NCBI GenBank assembly: GCA_018435055.1
Contig: JAHDOA010000004.1
Location: forward strand, 124,001 to 188,000
Direction: 5' to 3'
DNA length: 64,000 bases
From: Pelotomaculum sp.
Lineage (GTDB): Bacteria > Bacillota > Desulfotomaculia > Desulfotomaculales > Pelotomaculaceae
The notes beneath the pieces were generated by a model that made no database searches, was not told the origin of the DNA, and worked only from the letters and a program-made list of their open reading frames with translations. The position numbers and the translations under genes were made by a program. Positions 36,322 to 44,615 of the stretch are shown in pieces; position 1 is the first letter of the stretch, and each line of letters starts with the position of its first letter.

Positions 36322-36654
36322 ATGCTGGAAAACAACCCGTCCGTAAAATCCATCCTAGACGCAATTGTCCCAATTACTCGTTTCAATCGAGGTGAAGCAA
36401 GCAAGATTTTTGACGAAGTCAATGCCAGAGGGGTAAAGGTCGTTTTGAAAAATAATGTACCGGCCTGTGTTCTGATCCGGCCTGAGCAATATGAAGAAAT
36501 GGTCGAAGCACTGGAGGATTACGCACTCTTCTTTGAAGCCGAGCGCCGCTTAAAAGCATCAGATTCCAGTCAAACTATTCCGTCTAAAAACATCATGGAG
36601 CATCTTGGCATCAAGAAGGAAGAACTGCAGGATGTCGAGGTGGAGATTGAATGA
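36322..36654 (+). CDS. Phd/YefM-family antitoxin
   Basis: 110 residues from the ATG at 36322, behind GAGGTGAG; the upstream start at 36274 is less likely. The core PITRFNRGEASKIFDEV then VLKNNVPACVLI matches Phd/YefM DNA-binding antitoxins, with a charged helical C-terminus. Its stop overlaps the toxin start (ATGA). Confidence 0.85.
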   Translation: MLENNPSVKSILDAIVPITRFNRGEASKIFDEVNARGVKVVLKNNVPACVLIRPEQYEEMVEALEDYALFFEAERRLKASDSSQTIPSKNIMEHLGIKKEELQDVEVEIE

Positions 36655-36971
36655 GCACGTGGCATATCGAGTACATCAAAGCAGCGGAAAAGGATTTGCT
36701 TGCACTTGACCGGTCACAACAATTACAGGTCCTCAAGGCCATAGAAAAGGTCTCGGTAAATCCTTTGCCTATAAATGAAGGAGGGCTTGGCAAACCGTTG
36801 GGAAGTCACAGCGGGAACAACCTGTCAGGCTATCTGAAGATCAAGCTGCTGAAGCTCGGCATTCGTGTGGTTTATCAGGTGGTGCGCGAAGATTCTGTCA
36901 TGAAAATTATCGTCATTTCTGTACGCGACGACGAAACTGTTTATAAACTGGCAAGGGATCGCACGAAATAG
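36651..36971 (+). CDS. relE: RelE-family toxin
   Basis: 106 residues of RelE/StbE type: HIEYIKAAEKDLLALD, then NPLPINEGGLGKPLG, then YLKIKLLKLGIRVVYQV and a final VISVRDDETVYK. The family cleaves mRNA on the ribosome. It is coupled to the antitoxin by a 4-bp overlap. The module lies between remnants of the RiPP-like locus, suggesting it inserted or persisted during decay. Confidence 0.88.
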   Translation: MSTWHIEYIKAAEKDLLALDRSQQLQVLKAIEKVSVNPLPINEGGLGKPLGSHSGNNLSGYLKIKLLKLGIRVVYQVVREDSVMKIIVISVRDDETVYKLARDRTK

Positions 36972-36989
36972 AGGCTGTCCTGCGATCTC

Positions 36990-37282
36990 GGTTGATGTAC
37001 CCAAAAAAACAGCCCCCGCCATTTACGGAAGCTGTCTCGCCCTCGTCCGCAAACGTCCTGACATACCCCTCGTCAGCGCCGAGGGAAAAAGCCCAGTCCA
37101 AAGCGGTTAAAGCGCCGTTCAAATTGCCTTTCATATCGTAACCTAGCGCTTCAAGGCACAGAACCTCAACCTGGAGGCCGAGCTGGTTTTCCTGATTTGC
37201 CGCATTTGACAGGCGCCCCAGGAGGATGAGCGCGTCATCCGGGCGGTTTGCCGCCAAAAGATATCGGGCATAGACGATGTTT
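36990..37282 (-). pseudogene. Fragment of MalT-like LuxR-family regulator
   Basis: Minus-strand codons give VYARYLLAANRPDDA, EVLCLEALGYDMKGN and EGYVRTFADEG, the conserved TPR end of MalT-type LuxR regulators just before the DNA-binding domain. Upstream is a stop and downstream the HTH is missing. Confidence 0.7.
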
Positions 37283-37365
37283 ACGGCTGCTCTCTAAAGA
37301 GATATAGCCTGTTCTTTAAATCACCGAAAAAGACGATCCCCACCGGCCCCCCCCATTTTTCACCA

Positions 37366-37500
37366 TTATTGCATATCGTCAAATTCCAGGTGATCACTAT
37401 CTATTAAATTACCGCTTGTTCCTGCAAGCAAATCCTCTACTTCAAATACTGCAATCTCAATTTCCGGAGTTTCATATGGCTTCTTCATTTTTATAGCCAT
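37366..37500 (-). CDS. Small peptide, lasso-precursor-like
   Basis: 44 codons starting MAIKMKKPYETPEIEI; an inner ATG at 37488 gives 40 residues. AAAGGA precedes it. Pattern points: YETPEI fits the YxxPxL/I leader motif bound by lasso B1 proteins, a Thr lies two residues before GNLIDSDH, and that putative core would have Gly1 and an acidic residue (Asp) at position 7, as lasso ring formation needs. No B or C enzymes are near, but fragments of an exporter and an NTP_transf_5 protein lie downstream. Other RiPP or non-RiPP small peptides also share such leaders. Confidence 0.45.
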   Translation of the reverse strand: MAIKMKKPYETPEIEIAVFEVEDLLAGTSGNLIDSDHLEFDDMQ

Positions 37501-37546
37501 TCCTTTCGCTTCGCTCAAGGCACAAAGCCCAGAGAATTGACCGCCC

Positions 37547-37643
37547 CTACCGTCCCCAGCGCCCGCCTTCGCGGGCGGTGATTTCGGAGTGGCACGTCTT
37601 GCAGAGAGCCATAAGGTTGGCGTAGTCGTTGGTACCCCACCAA
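37547..37643 (-). pseudogene. HNH endonuclease 3' fragment
   Basis: The minus strand encodes WGTNDYANLMALCKTCHSE then ITAREGGRWGR and a stop, the typical phage-type HNH C-terminal half. The N-terminal half is missing. Confidence 0.6.
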
Positions 37644-37766
37644 AAGCAAAAAGCCCCCAAACATTTTACATCTGGAAGCTTTGGCGGTTGTTTCTATGAT
37701 ACGATTATAAGGTCTCAATTAACAGATATCATCTCATGTTTTTCTCATCCAGTCAGGAAGATAACC

Positions 37767-38297
37767 TTAAAGGGATTGAAGATAAGCAGAGAAAGTCGGG
37801 GTCGGCAATTTTCTTTGCTTCTGGACCATCTTGGCCCATATCTGATTCCCTGTGTTTTCGTCTATAAGTCCTTGATTCAACGATTCGACAAGTATATCGC
37901 CGGTTGTCACATGCGCCAGATGAAACTGCGCTATGTACTGGCTAATGTCTTTCAGGTTATTGCTAGCGACAATTCCGTTGTTCACCTTGGCTAAAGCCAA
38001 CGCAGCAGCCTCGCCGCGGCCAATTACCATTCGTCCTTTTAGAGGGGATATGGCTAAATCATGGTAAATCTCATATTCTTCAGTATTTGTCATAATCTGC
38101 ATCGTAGAAATACTCCTGCTTGAAACCAGTGAAAGAATTTTTGCTTTTATATGCGGTATAAATGGATACAACAACTCATTATAGACGTCTTGGGGCAAAA
38201 TAATTCTTCCTGGATACAACTGCAGAATCAGATTTTCCTGCTTAACCCACAGAAAAGAAGAGATGCAATCTGTATCAAAAAATAACTGATCAGTCAT
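37767..38297 (-). CDS. PIN-domain-like protein
   Basis: 176 residues. It starts LFFDTDCISSFL with the first PIN aspartate, and has GRGEAAALALAKVNNGIVASNN in the region where PIN nucleases carry their second acidic cluster and DUF3368-type sequences have SN(D). It overlaps the ImmA/IrrE gene by 8 bp. Together with the XRE gene it forms a three-gene unit that may be a toxin-antitoxin or stress module. It would be an RNase if active. Confidence 0.65.
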   Translation of the reverse strand: MTDQLFFDTDCISSFLWVKQENLILQLYPGRIILPQDVYNELLYPFIPHIKAKILSLVSSRSISTMQIMTNTEEYEIYHDLAISPLKGRMVIGRGEAAALALAKVNNGIVASNNLKDISQYIAQFHLAHVTTGDILVESLNQGLIDENTGNQIWAKMVQKQRKLPTPTFSAYLQSL

Positions 38298-39048
38298 AGC
38301 TTTCTCCCTCTTCAGTGTCTAGCCCAAAAACAATGTCACTTCTGAAGGCATTAAGCAGGAGCTCTTCATATTTCCCGTTCGAAATGAGCTCCCGCTCCTT
38401 TAGCTCTTCGGCTACGGCAATATATCTACCAAAGGTGAAATACTGCCGGGTTTTCGGCGAAGGAATATATAGTTTGTCATCATATCCCAAGCGTAAAGCA
38501 GAGCGAATTATGCCTGTTTTCATGGTTTCTACCGCGTCGCGGCTTAAATAGTCCTCGTTGGTCAACCGCCACAAGGTAGCCTGCCTGCTCAATCCATAAT
38601 GCTGTTCAATTTTAACAATATCATTAACATCCAGGCTACCCTTTTTCTTGTGCAGCTTATTTTTGATAAAATCGTTCAACGAATCGTATGGAGCCAGGAA
38701 ATACGACGCAAACCTATCGGCTTCGATTTCCATCGGATCTTTGGTTTTATCGATGTCTTTCGCGCAAATAGTGGTTTTCAACTCATCATGAAAATAGAGG
38801 TGGCATAGCTCGTGAGCTGCGGTGAAACGCTGCCTTCCGTAGGTTAATGCTGAATTTATCGCGATTAGCTTGTTGTCATCGTCACGGATGCAAATGCCGC
38901 TTATCCGCTCGCTCATTGGATAAAACAGGCTTGTCATCTCTTCATTATTGCTGAGCATCGTGAAAATATCTATAGGAGAGTAGACATCCTCTCCGAAATG
39001 TTTACGCAATGACAATGCATCCGAATTGATCTCAATCTTTTCCTTCAT
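38290..39048 (-). CDS. ImmA/IrrE-family metallopeptidase
   Basis: 252 residues with the zinc-protease motif AAHELCHLYFH (HExxH, about 79-83) and a C-terminal helical domain containing YGLSRQATLWRL. ImmA/IrrE enzymes cleave XRE-type repressors to relieve repression. The partner repressor gene is directly upstream with a 4-bp overlap, and the PIN-like gene is downstream. GGGAG lies before the ATG. Confidence 0.85.
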   Translation of the reverse strand: MKEKIEINSDALSLRKHFGEDVYSPIDIFTMLSNNEEMTSLFYPMSERISGICIRDDDNKLIAINSALTYGRQRFTAAHELCHLYFHDELKTTICAKDIDKTKDPMEIEADRFASYFLAPYDSLNDFIKNKLHKKKGSLDVNDIVKIEQHYGLSRQATLWRLTNEDYLSRDAVETMKTGIIRSALRLGYDDKLYIPSPKTRQYFTFGRYIAVAEELKERELISNGKYEELLLNAFRSDIVFGLDTEEGESYD

Positions 39049-39389
39049 GCCTGTTCTCCCTTTAAGAGGCCTTCCATCTCCCTTAAATTTAAGGCAATTT
39101 TATTAATAGCCGCTACGGTATGGAGGTCCTCGGAGGTAATGCTGGATGCCCGCAACGCGAACGGAAGCGGCGTGTATTGACTGTCCTCCGATGTAAAATA
39201 ATTGATCGAACACCCAAAGAGGGTGGACAGCTTTTCAAGTAGTTCAGTGCTTAATTGACGCTCGTCTTTTTCATATCTCGATATATAGCTTTGATTGACA
39301 CCAAGGTATCCCGCTATTTGTCCTTGAGTTAGGCCACTTTCTTCTCTTAATTTTTTGAACTTTTCTCCAATCTGGCTAAAGTTCAACAT
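39045..39389 (-). CDS. XRE-family transcriptional repressor
   Basis: 114 residues from the ATG at 39389, which has AAAGGAGG eight bases upstream; the longer 39422 start is not needed. A helix-turn-helix (LTQGQIAGYLGVNQSYISRYEKD as the recognisable core, about 20-42) is followed by a short helical tail. It probably represses its own operon and is the substrate of the ImmA/IrrE protease encoded next. Confidence 0.85.
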   Translation of the reverse strand: MLNFSQIGEKFKKLREESGLTQGQIAGYLGVNQSYISRYEKDERQLSTELLEKLSTLFGCSINYFTSEDSQYTPLPFALRASSITSEDLHTVAAINKIALNLREMEGLLKGEQA

Positions 39390-39544
39390 ATGTGATCCCT
39401 CCTTTAGGATTATTATATGCAATTGTTGTCATTAAAACAACAGCTTCTATTAAAAGATTTATGACAAATAGGCTCAAAGTATCCTTCTACGCTCCATAGA
39501 GAAAAATTGCAAGCCGGTTCAAACCAGGACATGAATTCCATTGC

Positions 39545-39735
39545 CTGCTGGTAACGGAGGATTTAGTGAAAGGCGATTTTAAATCGGAAACTCCCAATAC
39601 CAAATGGCTGACCGATATCACCGAGTGAAATGCCGGGACGGCAAACTTTATCTATGCGCCGTATTAGACTGTTTTGATGCTTCCATTGTCGGATTTTCCA
39701 TGGACATCAACATGAAGACACCGTTATGCACATCA
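39545..39735 (+). pseudogene. IS3-family transposase fragment
   Basis: The plus strand reads GDFKSETPNTKWLTDITE, then after a frameshift KCRDGKLYLCAVLDCFDASIVGF in pieces, the first part of the DDE domain of IS3/IS150 OrfB. Both ends are missing. Confidence 0.75.
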
Positions 39736-39736
39736 G

Positions 39737-39996
39737 TGTTACTGGCCACTATAAAATGAACACAAATGGCCATGAAAAGTAGGCCACCTGCAACTGGGAA
39801 TGCAGGTAAAACAAGGCCCACTCCCTAAATGTATCCCTGGTGTGTGAGCAGCACCGTAACCAGAGAATGAGGGAGTGATCCAAAATTGACGGAGGTGGCC
39901 ACCATCGTGGACATTGTGCGCCTAAAAGAAGAAGGTCTATCACAAAGGGCAGTATCCAAAAGGCTGGGAATAAGCCGGGCTACCGTAAGCAAGGAA
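39737..39996 (+). mobile_element. Truncated IS21-family element (left end and start of istA)
   Basis: The element end begins TGTTACTGGCCACTATAAA, with the usual IS21 GGCCA-type internal repeats. A TTG start at 39886 behind GAGGGAG gives LTEVATIVDIVRLKEEGLSQ and then RAVSKRLGISRATVSKE, the IstA N-terminal HTH. The gene is cut at 39997 by the dispersed GTGTCA repeat. Confidence 0.7.
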
Positions 39997-40030
39997 GATG
40001 TCAGGGGGACGGGGTTGTTGACAACTTTTT
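39997..40030 (+). repeat. Dispersed GTGTCA-type hairpin repeat
   Basis: ATGTCA...TGACAA with the common GGGGGACGGGGTTGT centre and following T-run. It interrupts the IS21 remnant, so this repeat moved or recombined after the IS arrived. Confidence 0.75.
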
Positions 40031-40067
40031 TCCTTTGTGTGGCGCAAGTACATTATTAGCCTTGGTT

Positions 40068-40298
40068 TTATTTGCCATATTTTAGCCGCCTCACATTAAT
40101 AGGATAGCGGATGATATTCTGCACCTGTTCAATGAAAACAGAAAACACCCGTTTGGCCGTGTTGGCATCTGTATCCTCCAAAGACAGTTTATTTTTGAGG
40201 GCATCCCCCAGTGCAAACAGAATCCCCTCGGAAATAGAAAAAATAACGCCGTCCTGGTCAAAGTACCGCTTATACTGATAATAATTTTGGGCCAGCAT
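40068..40298 (-). CDS. SiaB-family-like protein, C-terminally truncated
   Basis: 76 residues: YYQYKRYFDQDGVIFSISEG, then LGDALKNKLSLEDTDANTAKRVFSVFIEQVQNIIRY, closely resembling the start of SiaB-type HATPase-like protein kinases of clostridia. The normal protein is more than twice as long, and the ATP-binding half is missing. It may be a pseudogene. The stretch 40302-40722 shows no supportable gene. Confidence 0.55.
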   Translation of the reverse strand: MLAQNYYQYKRYFDQDGVIFSISEGILFALGDALKNKLSLEDTDANTAKRVFSVFIEQVQNIIRYPINVRRLKYGK

Positions 40299-40722
40299 CA
40301 AATCCCTTCCTGTGTCGCCTAAGTCGAATTCGGTCAGATATGCTATTCAATTTTTCGGCATTATAGCATTATTATCCTTCTTTAAATCTTCAGCCGTTCT
40401 GCCCTGTTATGATATCGGCGATAACAACAGTTTTTAAGGCAAAACAAAAACCACCCACCGATAAGTTTCTTTTTATACTAATAAGGATTTGGTCTGTTCG
40501 CATTGCAATGCGGAAAAGTCTATCCAATTCGTGGCCGCTCCCATTAGCAAACGATGGCGGTTACAACCGGAAAAACAAGAATCGAAGCCAGCGGTCGCTA
40601 TCCATATCAATCTTGCTATGGTAAGTGCCACAGATGTATTCGCCCCCGATCTTCGATGGCAGAAGCCACGAAATCTTGCCGCCGAGCCTATAATCAGCTC
40701 ACTTTTTTGCGTATAGAGCGCC

Positions 40723-41277
40723 TCATTTCATGCTGGGCATATCAGCCTTATCAGCCTGCTCCACAAGATATTCTCTTTGCCGAAAGCCCAGCATCCCGGC
40801 AATCATAGAGACCGGGAACATGCGGATTTCACGGTTGAGCTTGGTCACGCTGTCGTTGTAAATCAGGCGGCTGGTGCGCACCATATTTTCAAAGGTTTGC
40901 ACCGCGTCCATAGTTTTGATATAAGTTTCGTTGGCCTTTAATTCGGGGTATTGCTCCGCTACCATGGCAATCCGGCCCAGGGCTTCGGAAATAATTCCCT
41001 CTTGGCGCAGCACATCATCCGGGGTGGATTTGGCCGTGATGACGCTTCTCCTTGATTTGATTGTTTCAATCAACGCTTCGCTTTCGTGCCTGGCATAGCC
41101 CTTGGTCAAGTCCAGAAGCGCCGTCAGAGCGTCGAAACGGCTTGACAGCTGCACCCCGATCTGACTCATGGCGTTGCTGATATTCTCATCAAGCACCACC
41201 AGTCTGCGCTGGGTGGAGATGATCCATAGCACAATGACCGCAGCAATTACGGCGATTGTGATGAAAGTTGGCAGCAT
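40723..41277 (-). CDS. lemA: LemA family protein
   Basis: 184 residues. One N-terminal transmembrane helix (ITIAVIAAVIVLWII), then the LemA helical core with NISNAMSQIGVQLSSRFDALTALLD, and NREIRMFPVSMIAGMLGF near the C-terminus. LemA proteins form an outward helical bundle of unclear role. The YGK/YF motif of the classic form is altered to MLGF. The partner TPM gene often found next to lemA is absent. Confidence 0.88.
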   Translation of the reverse strand: MLPTFITIAVIAAVIVLWIISTQRRLVVLDENISNAMSQIGVQLSSRFDALTALLDLTKGYARHESEALIETIKSRRSVITAKSTPDDVLRQEGIISEALGRIAMVAEQYPELKANETYIKTMDAVQTFENMVRTSRLIYNDSVTKLNREIRMFPVSMIAGMLGFRQREYLVEQADKADMPSMK

Positions 41278-41406
41278 AATAAAGTCTCCTCTTTGTTTAT
41301 TTTTTATGGGCAGACAGACCGCTATTTTGTCCGTCTGCCCATTTTACAGCTTGTATAACCGGCGGGCAAAGGAAGCTCCCCGCCCGCCGCCGGTACATGA
41401 GGGTTA

Positions 41407-41590
41407 TTAATTCAATGTGATGCTATCGATAATATCCGCCGGATTCGCTTCAAGGGAGGTGTTCGCCCCCGTGTCATAAGTAAAGCCTACTTGCTGCTCA
41501 CAGTCCTGACCTTCTATTGAAAAGAACAAAGTAAGGTGACAAACGGTTTTGTTTTTGCCGCTTGCAGCGCCGTCACCCGTGCAGGTCAGT
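41407..41590 (-). pseudogene. Open 3' fragment of an unrecognised extracellular protein
   Basis: About 60 codons without a start, ending SITLN and a stop, with KNKTVCHLTLFFSIEG and VGFTYDTGANTSLEANPADI. It looks protein-like (two Cys, amphipathic strands) but is out of frame with the copper-amine-oxidase-like fragment it follows. The family is not recognised. Confidence 0.35.
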
Positions 41591-41964
41591 CCTCCGTGTA
41601 CGGTGACACGCCGGGCTCAATCCAAGCCTTGCCGTCGCGCCAGTCCACATCAAAGTCGAACAGCTTCGCGATGTCGCGCAGCTTGATGTAGTTGTTGCCG
41701 CCGATATTGTAAGCGGTCAAGTCTGTCACATTGCCGGCCCACTCGCCCCATTTGTCGTACAGCATAAACCCGGTAGTGCTTAGCGTTGCATTCTTGCTGT
41801 CCGTGCCGATTGCGGCAAGCTCTCCGCCCACAGCGGAGTAAGCCGCCAAGTTGTATAACTTCGCTTTACCGTCCTCCCAGCGGACATCAAACCGTGTTTT
41901 CAAGAGCGCCGCAACATTTTGGAGCTTGACGTAGTTATTGCCGCCAATGTTGTATGCGGGCAGA
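41586..41964 (-). pseudogene. Copper-amine-oxidase-N-like (stalk) domain fragment
   Basis: Two repeats of the YNIGGNNYVKL/YNIGGNNYIKLRDIA motif followed by DVRWEDGKA or DVDWRDGKAWIEPG, typical of Cu_amine_oxidN1/stalk domains of clostridial surface proteins. The 5' part is replaced at 41964 by the 87-bp repeat, which brings a stop codon. It is probably the tail of a paralogue of the next gene. Confidence 0.65.
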
Positions 41965-42048
41965 TTTTATTTCACAGCTTCACGCTACCATAAATTCCCC
42001 TCAAAAACCGTCCGCTGCATGAAACATGATTTTTTCGACATGAAACAT
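41962..42048. repeat. 87-bp direct repeat, copy A
   Basis: Identical or nearly so to 43705-43791. It contains TACCATAAATTCCCC, the reverse of the GGGAATT...TTATGGTA motif found before the LytTR regulator. It truncates the stalk-domain fragment. Confidence 0.9.
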
Positions 42049-42105
42049 GGTGTCAGATACAGCAAAACCGCCCCCGGAGTTGTCCGTGAGCGGTTCTTAT
42101 GATGA

Positions 42106-43668
42106 CTATGATGCAGTCCCCGTATAGGCCGCGCCGGGCTGGATGACCGCCTGACCCGCCGCGTTGTCATAGTACACATTAAACTGCGACGCCGTTCCGG
42201 AGAGTTTCTGCGCGAACTCACGCAGCTGGAGGTAGTTGGTATCGCCGTCAATCAGCCGCGCGTCCGCAAAGGTAAAGACTTCGCCGTTCATCTTGAACTT
42301 CGTTCCGCTGGGCCGGATATTCGTTGTGTTTTGAAGCTTGGTTTGGGCAACCGTGCCGCTGTACGGCTTGCCGGGCTCAATCACGGCATACTGGCCGTCG
42401 TAGCCCACGTCGAACTGCGCGGCGGTGCCGCTGAGTATGGCCGCGACGGCGCGTAGCTGCAAGTAGTTGGTGTTGTTTATCGAGTACGCCGCTGTGACGG
42501 ATACGGGCTGGCCGTTCATAACAAAACTCGTCTGGCTGGGCGCTGCGGTAAGCCCCGCATGCGCGGCGGGGGTGGGCTGCTCAGACGGTGCGGGGGCCCA
42601 ATCAGTCGTCTTCGGGATTTCATCGCCGCTCAATTCCCAAAAAACGACTTCGGAACGACCGTAAGCTCCCTTACCTCTAAACACAGTGATGGGATCTCCT
42701 AAATTGTAACCTACTGTGTAGGCTCTGACTACCAAGTCAGTGTCAGATGCCGGTCGTAGGCTGTACTTACGGTGGCTGTTTGCTACACCGAGGCTTTCAG
42801 AGTAGGTGTTCCAAAGAAACGGGCTTTTCACAGCCGCCACCTTCCACCCGTAATCGGAAACGGCATCGGTACCCACTCCCAAATACCTTCCGTCAGCAAT
42901 TCTCAGCGTTATTTGATTGTTCCCCTTGTTTTCCACATAAAACGCTCGCGTCCAAGGCGTCGCACAGTTCCAAGCGTTAAGCTCCACCAAGTCGGCTCTT
43001 ATGACGTCAATAATACTGTAAGCTTCGTGAACGTCAAAACGGAGGCTGTACCAACCATCGGCTGGTGTTTTTGGGGTGCCGGGAGCCGTCGCTCCGGCTG
43101 GGGCATCCGTGGGGATAAACCTGAACTCGCTATGTTCGGGCCCGTCAGGGACGGGGTGACTCGGACAAACCCATTTGTCTATATGGCTCCATAAAATAAT
43201 AGCGGTTCCGTCCGCTTTTTGCTGACCGGAGGCGTTTAATATCATATCTCTATTCGCCATTGGACGCAGGCTGCAAATATCCTTGCTAGGTTTATTTTCA
43301 CCGCAGAGTCGCCAACTCTGCAAATGACTATCGGAGCCACGCGCCAACGCCTTTACCCGCGCTCCGTTCGACACGCCGTCTACACCCAAATACCTTCCGT
43401 CCATCGTCTCCAAAGAGTATGCATCACCAAGTCCACCGTTTCCGAGGTAGTACAAAAAAAACTTGGCGTTTCCTTCCGGGGTGTTGGTTTTGTCGCGCAA
43501 TTCCGCATTGCCATTGGCGTCTAAATTAAGATAGTTGCCCATACACCGAAGATAGTACCAGCCGTTTTTAGGTGTGGGGTTGTTGGGATGGGATGCATGT
43601 GCAGTCATCGGCAGCATGGTCAGCGCCATGCATAGAACGAGCAGGATACTCATAAATCGTTTTTTCAT
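42106..43668 (-). CDS. Secreted beta-trefoil/ricin-like lectin protein with stalk domains
   Basis: 520 residues. Signal peptide (KKRFMSILLVLCMALTMLPM); two beta-trefoil-like halves (about 35-190 and 200-345) with repeated GWYYLRCMGNYLNLD, DGRYLGV and YSLRPA motifs as in ricin-type lectins; a Pro-rich linker; then two stalk/copper-amine-oxidase-N-like domains with NTNYLQLRAVAAILSG. It is probably a wall-associated carbohydrate binder. It is divergent from the LytTR regulator, and both may respond to the motif repeats between them. Confidence 0.75.
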   Translation of the reverse strand: MKKRFMSILLVLCMALTMLPMTAHASHPNNPTPKNGWYYLRCMGNYLNLDANGNAELRDKTNTPEGNAKFFLYYLGNGGLGDAYSLETMDGRYLGVDGVSNGARVKALARGSDSHLQSWRLCGENKPSKDICSLRPMANRDMILNASGQQKADGTAIILWSHIDKWVCPSHPVPDGPEHSEFRFIPTDAPAGATAPGTPKTPADGWYSLRFDVHEAYSIIDVIRADLVELNAWNCATPWTRAFYVENKGNNQITLRIADGRYLGVGTDAVSDYGWKVAAVKSPFLWNTYSESLGVANSHRKYSLRPASDTDLVVRAYTVGYNLGDPITVFRGKGAYGRSEVVFWELSGDEIPKTTDWAPAPSEQPTPAAHAGLTAAPSQTSFVMNGQPVSVTAAYSINNTNYLQLRAVAAILSGTAAQFDVGYDGQYAVIEPGKPYSGTVAQTKLQNTTNIRPSGTKFKMNGEVFTFADARLIDGDTNYLQLREFAQKLSGTASQFNVYYDNAAGQAVIQPGAAYTGTAS

Positions 43669-43704
43669 AATGTTATCCCTCCTTTAGAAATTTTGTTTCA
43701 TATA

Positions 43705-43791
43705 AGATTTTATTTCACAGCTTCACGCTACCATAAATTCCCCTCAAAAACCGTCCGCTGCATGAAACATGATTTTTTCGACATGAAACAT
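43705..43791. repeat. 87-bp direct repeat, copy B
   Basis: Partner of 41962-42048. It lies in the leader of the lectin gene and carries the inverted TACCATAAATTCCCC motif. Confidence 0.9.
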
Positions 43792-43797
43792 TGTTTC

Positions 43798-43847
43798 GGG
43801 AATTCAGCTTTTATGGTAATATGGGAATTCGGTTTTTATGGTAAAAT
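43798..43847 (+). promoter_or_regulatory. Tandem 25-bp repeats upstream of LytTR regulator
   Basis: Two adjacent 25-bp units of the form GGGAATTC-N5-TTTATGGTAA-N-AT. Inverted single copies lie in the 87-bp repeats. LytTR proteins bind short direct repeats, so these are candidate operators for the regulator encoded just downstream; the TAATAT/TAAAAT ends could also serve as -10 boxes. Confidence 0.55.
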
Positions 43848-43888
43848 TGGGTAGGAGAAGTAGAATTATAAAGAAAGGAGGAATACTT

Positions 43889-44614
43889 ATGTTTCAGATC
43901 GCAGTCTGTGATGACAATATTGACGAGCTATCCAATATGGTACAGCTTATTAACCTGTATAGAGCATCAAAAAATTTTAGCTGCGAATACGCCGTCTTTC
44001 CAAACGGATTTGATCTGGTTTCGGCCCTGGAAAGAGGAAAGCGGTTTGATATATATTGTTTGGATATTATTATGCCGGGCTTTACGGGCATTGATGTGGC
44101 AAAGGAAATACGCACGTTTGACAAAACCGCGCCGGTTTTATTCTTTACCTCATCACCTGAGTTCGCTTTGGAAAGCTATTCAGTGAAAGCCATCAACTAT
44201 GTACTAAAGCCAATCTCAAAAGAAAAACTGTTCTTCACCTTCGATGAAATGCTGGAGCAGATCAAAGCGGAAAAAGATGGGGATGCGGTTATCGTAAAGA
44301 GTAATGAGGGCATTCAAAAAATACTGATCTCCAATTTGGTTTTTGTCGAGGTCATCGGCAGAAATGTGCTCTATCATCTGCGTTCCGGCAAGGTTGTCGA
44401 ATGTACGCAAGCCTTTTCCTCTGTCTGCGATAATCTGATGAAATATGGGTGTTTTATCAAACCCCACCGTTCCTATCTTGTGAATATGCAGTATGTGGAT
44501 ACTATTGAAAATCACCGGATAACCCTGCAGACACTTTCATCGGTTCCCATTGCTCAGGGAAAATCGCGGGGAATTAAGCAGCAGTATCTGGCTTTTCAAA
44601 TGGAGGATAATTAG
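43889..44614 (+). CDS. LytTR-family response regulator
   Basis: 241 residues from the ATG at 43889, seven bases behind AGGAGG. An N-terminal receiver (1-120) shows CDDN, the phosphoacceptor Asp in YCLDIIMPGFTG, and the KPI block. A LytTR DNA-binding domain (about 135-240) contains VEVIGRNVLYHL and KPHRSYLVNM. It pairs with the GHKL kinase gene 2 bp downstream, an AgrA/AgrC-like arrangement typically responding to peptides or cell-surface state. Confidence 0.92.
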   Translation: MFQIAVCDDNIDELSNMVQLINLYRASKNFSCEYAVFPNGFDLVSALERGKRFDIYCLDIIMPGFTGIDVAKEIRTFDKTAPVLFFTSSPEFALESYSVKAINYVLKPISKEKLFFTFDEMLEQIKAEKDGDAVIVKSNEGIQKILISNLVFVEVIGRNVLYHLRSGKVVECTQAFSSVCDNLMKYGCFIKPHRSYLVNMQYVDTIENHRITLQTLSSVPIAQGKSRGIKQQYLAFQMEDN

Positions 44615-44615
44615 G

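Noticed and set aside
36913-37257. Minus-strand 114-codon frame as an intact gene
   Set aside because: Only the part upstream of 36990 resembles a MalT-like TPR; the rest overlaps the RelE toxin and is its shadow.
40409-40808. Plus-strand frames with a CSHCNAEK motif as a zinc-ribbon protein
   Set aside because: No ribosome site, no family resemblance, and the end runs into the LemA gene on the other strand.
42106-43668. True copper amine oxidase
   Set aside because: Only stalk-type N-domains are present; no catalytic domain or topaquinone motif.
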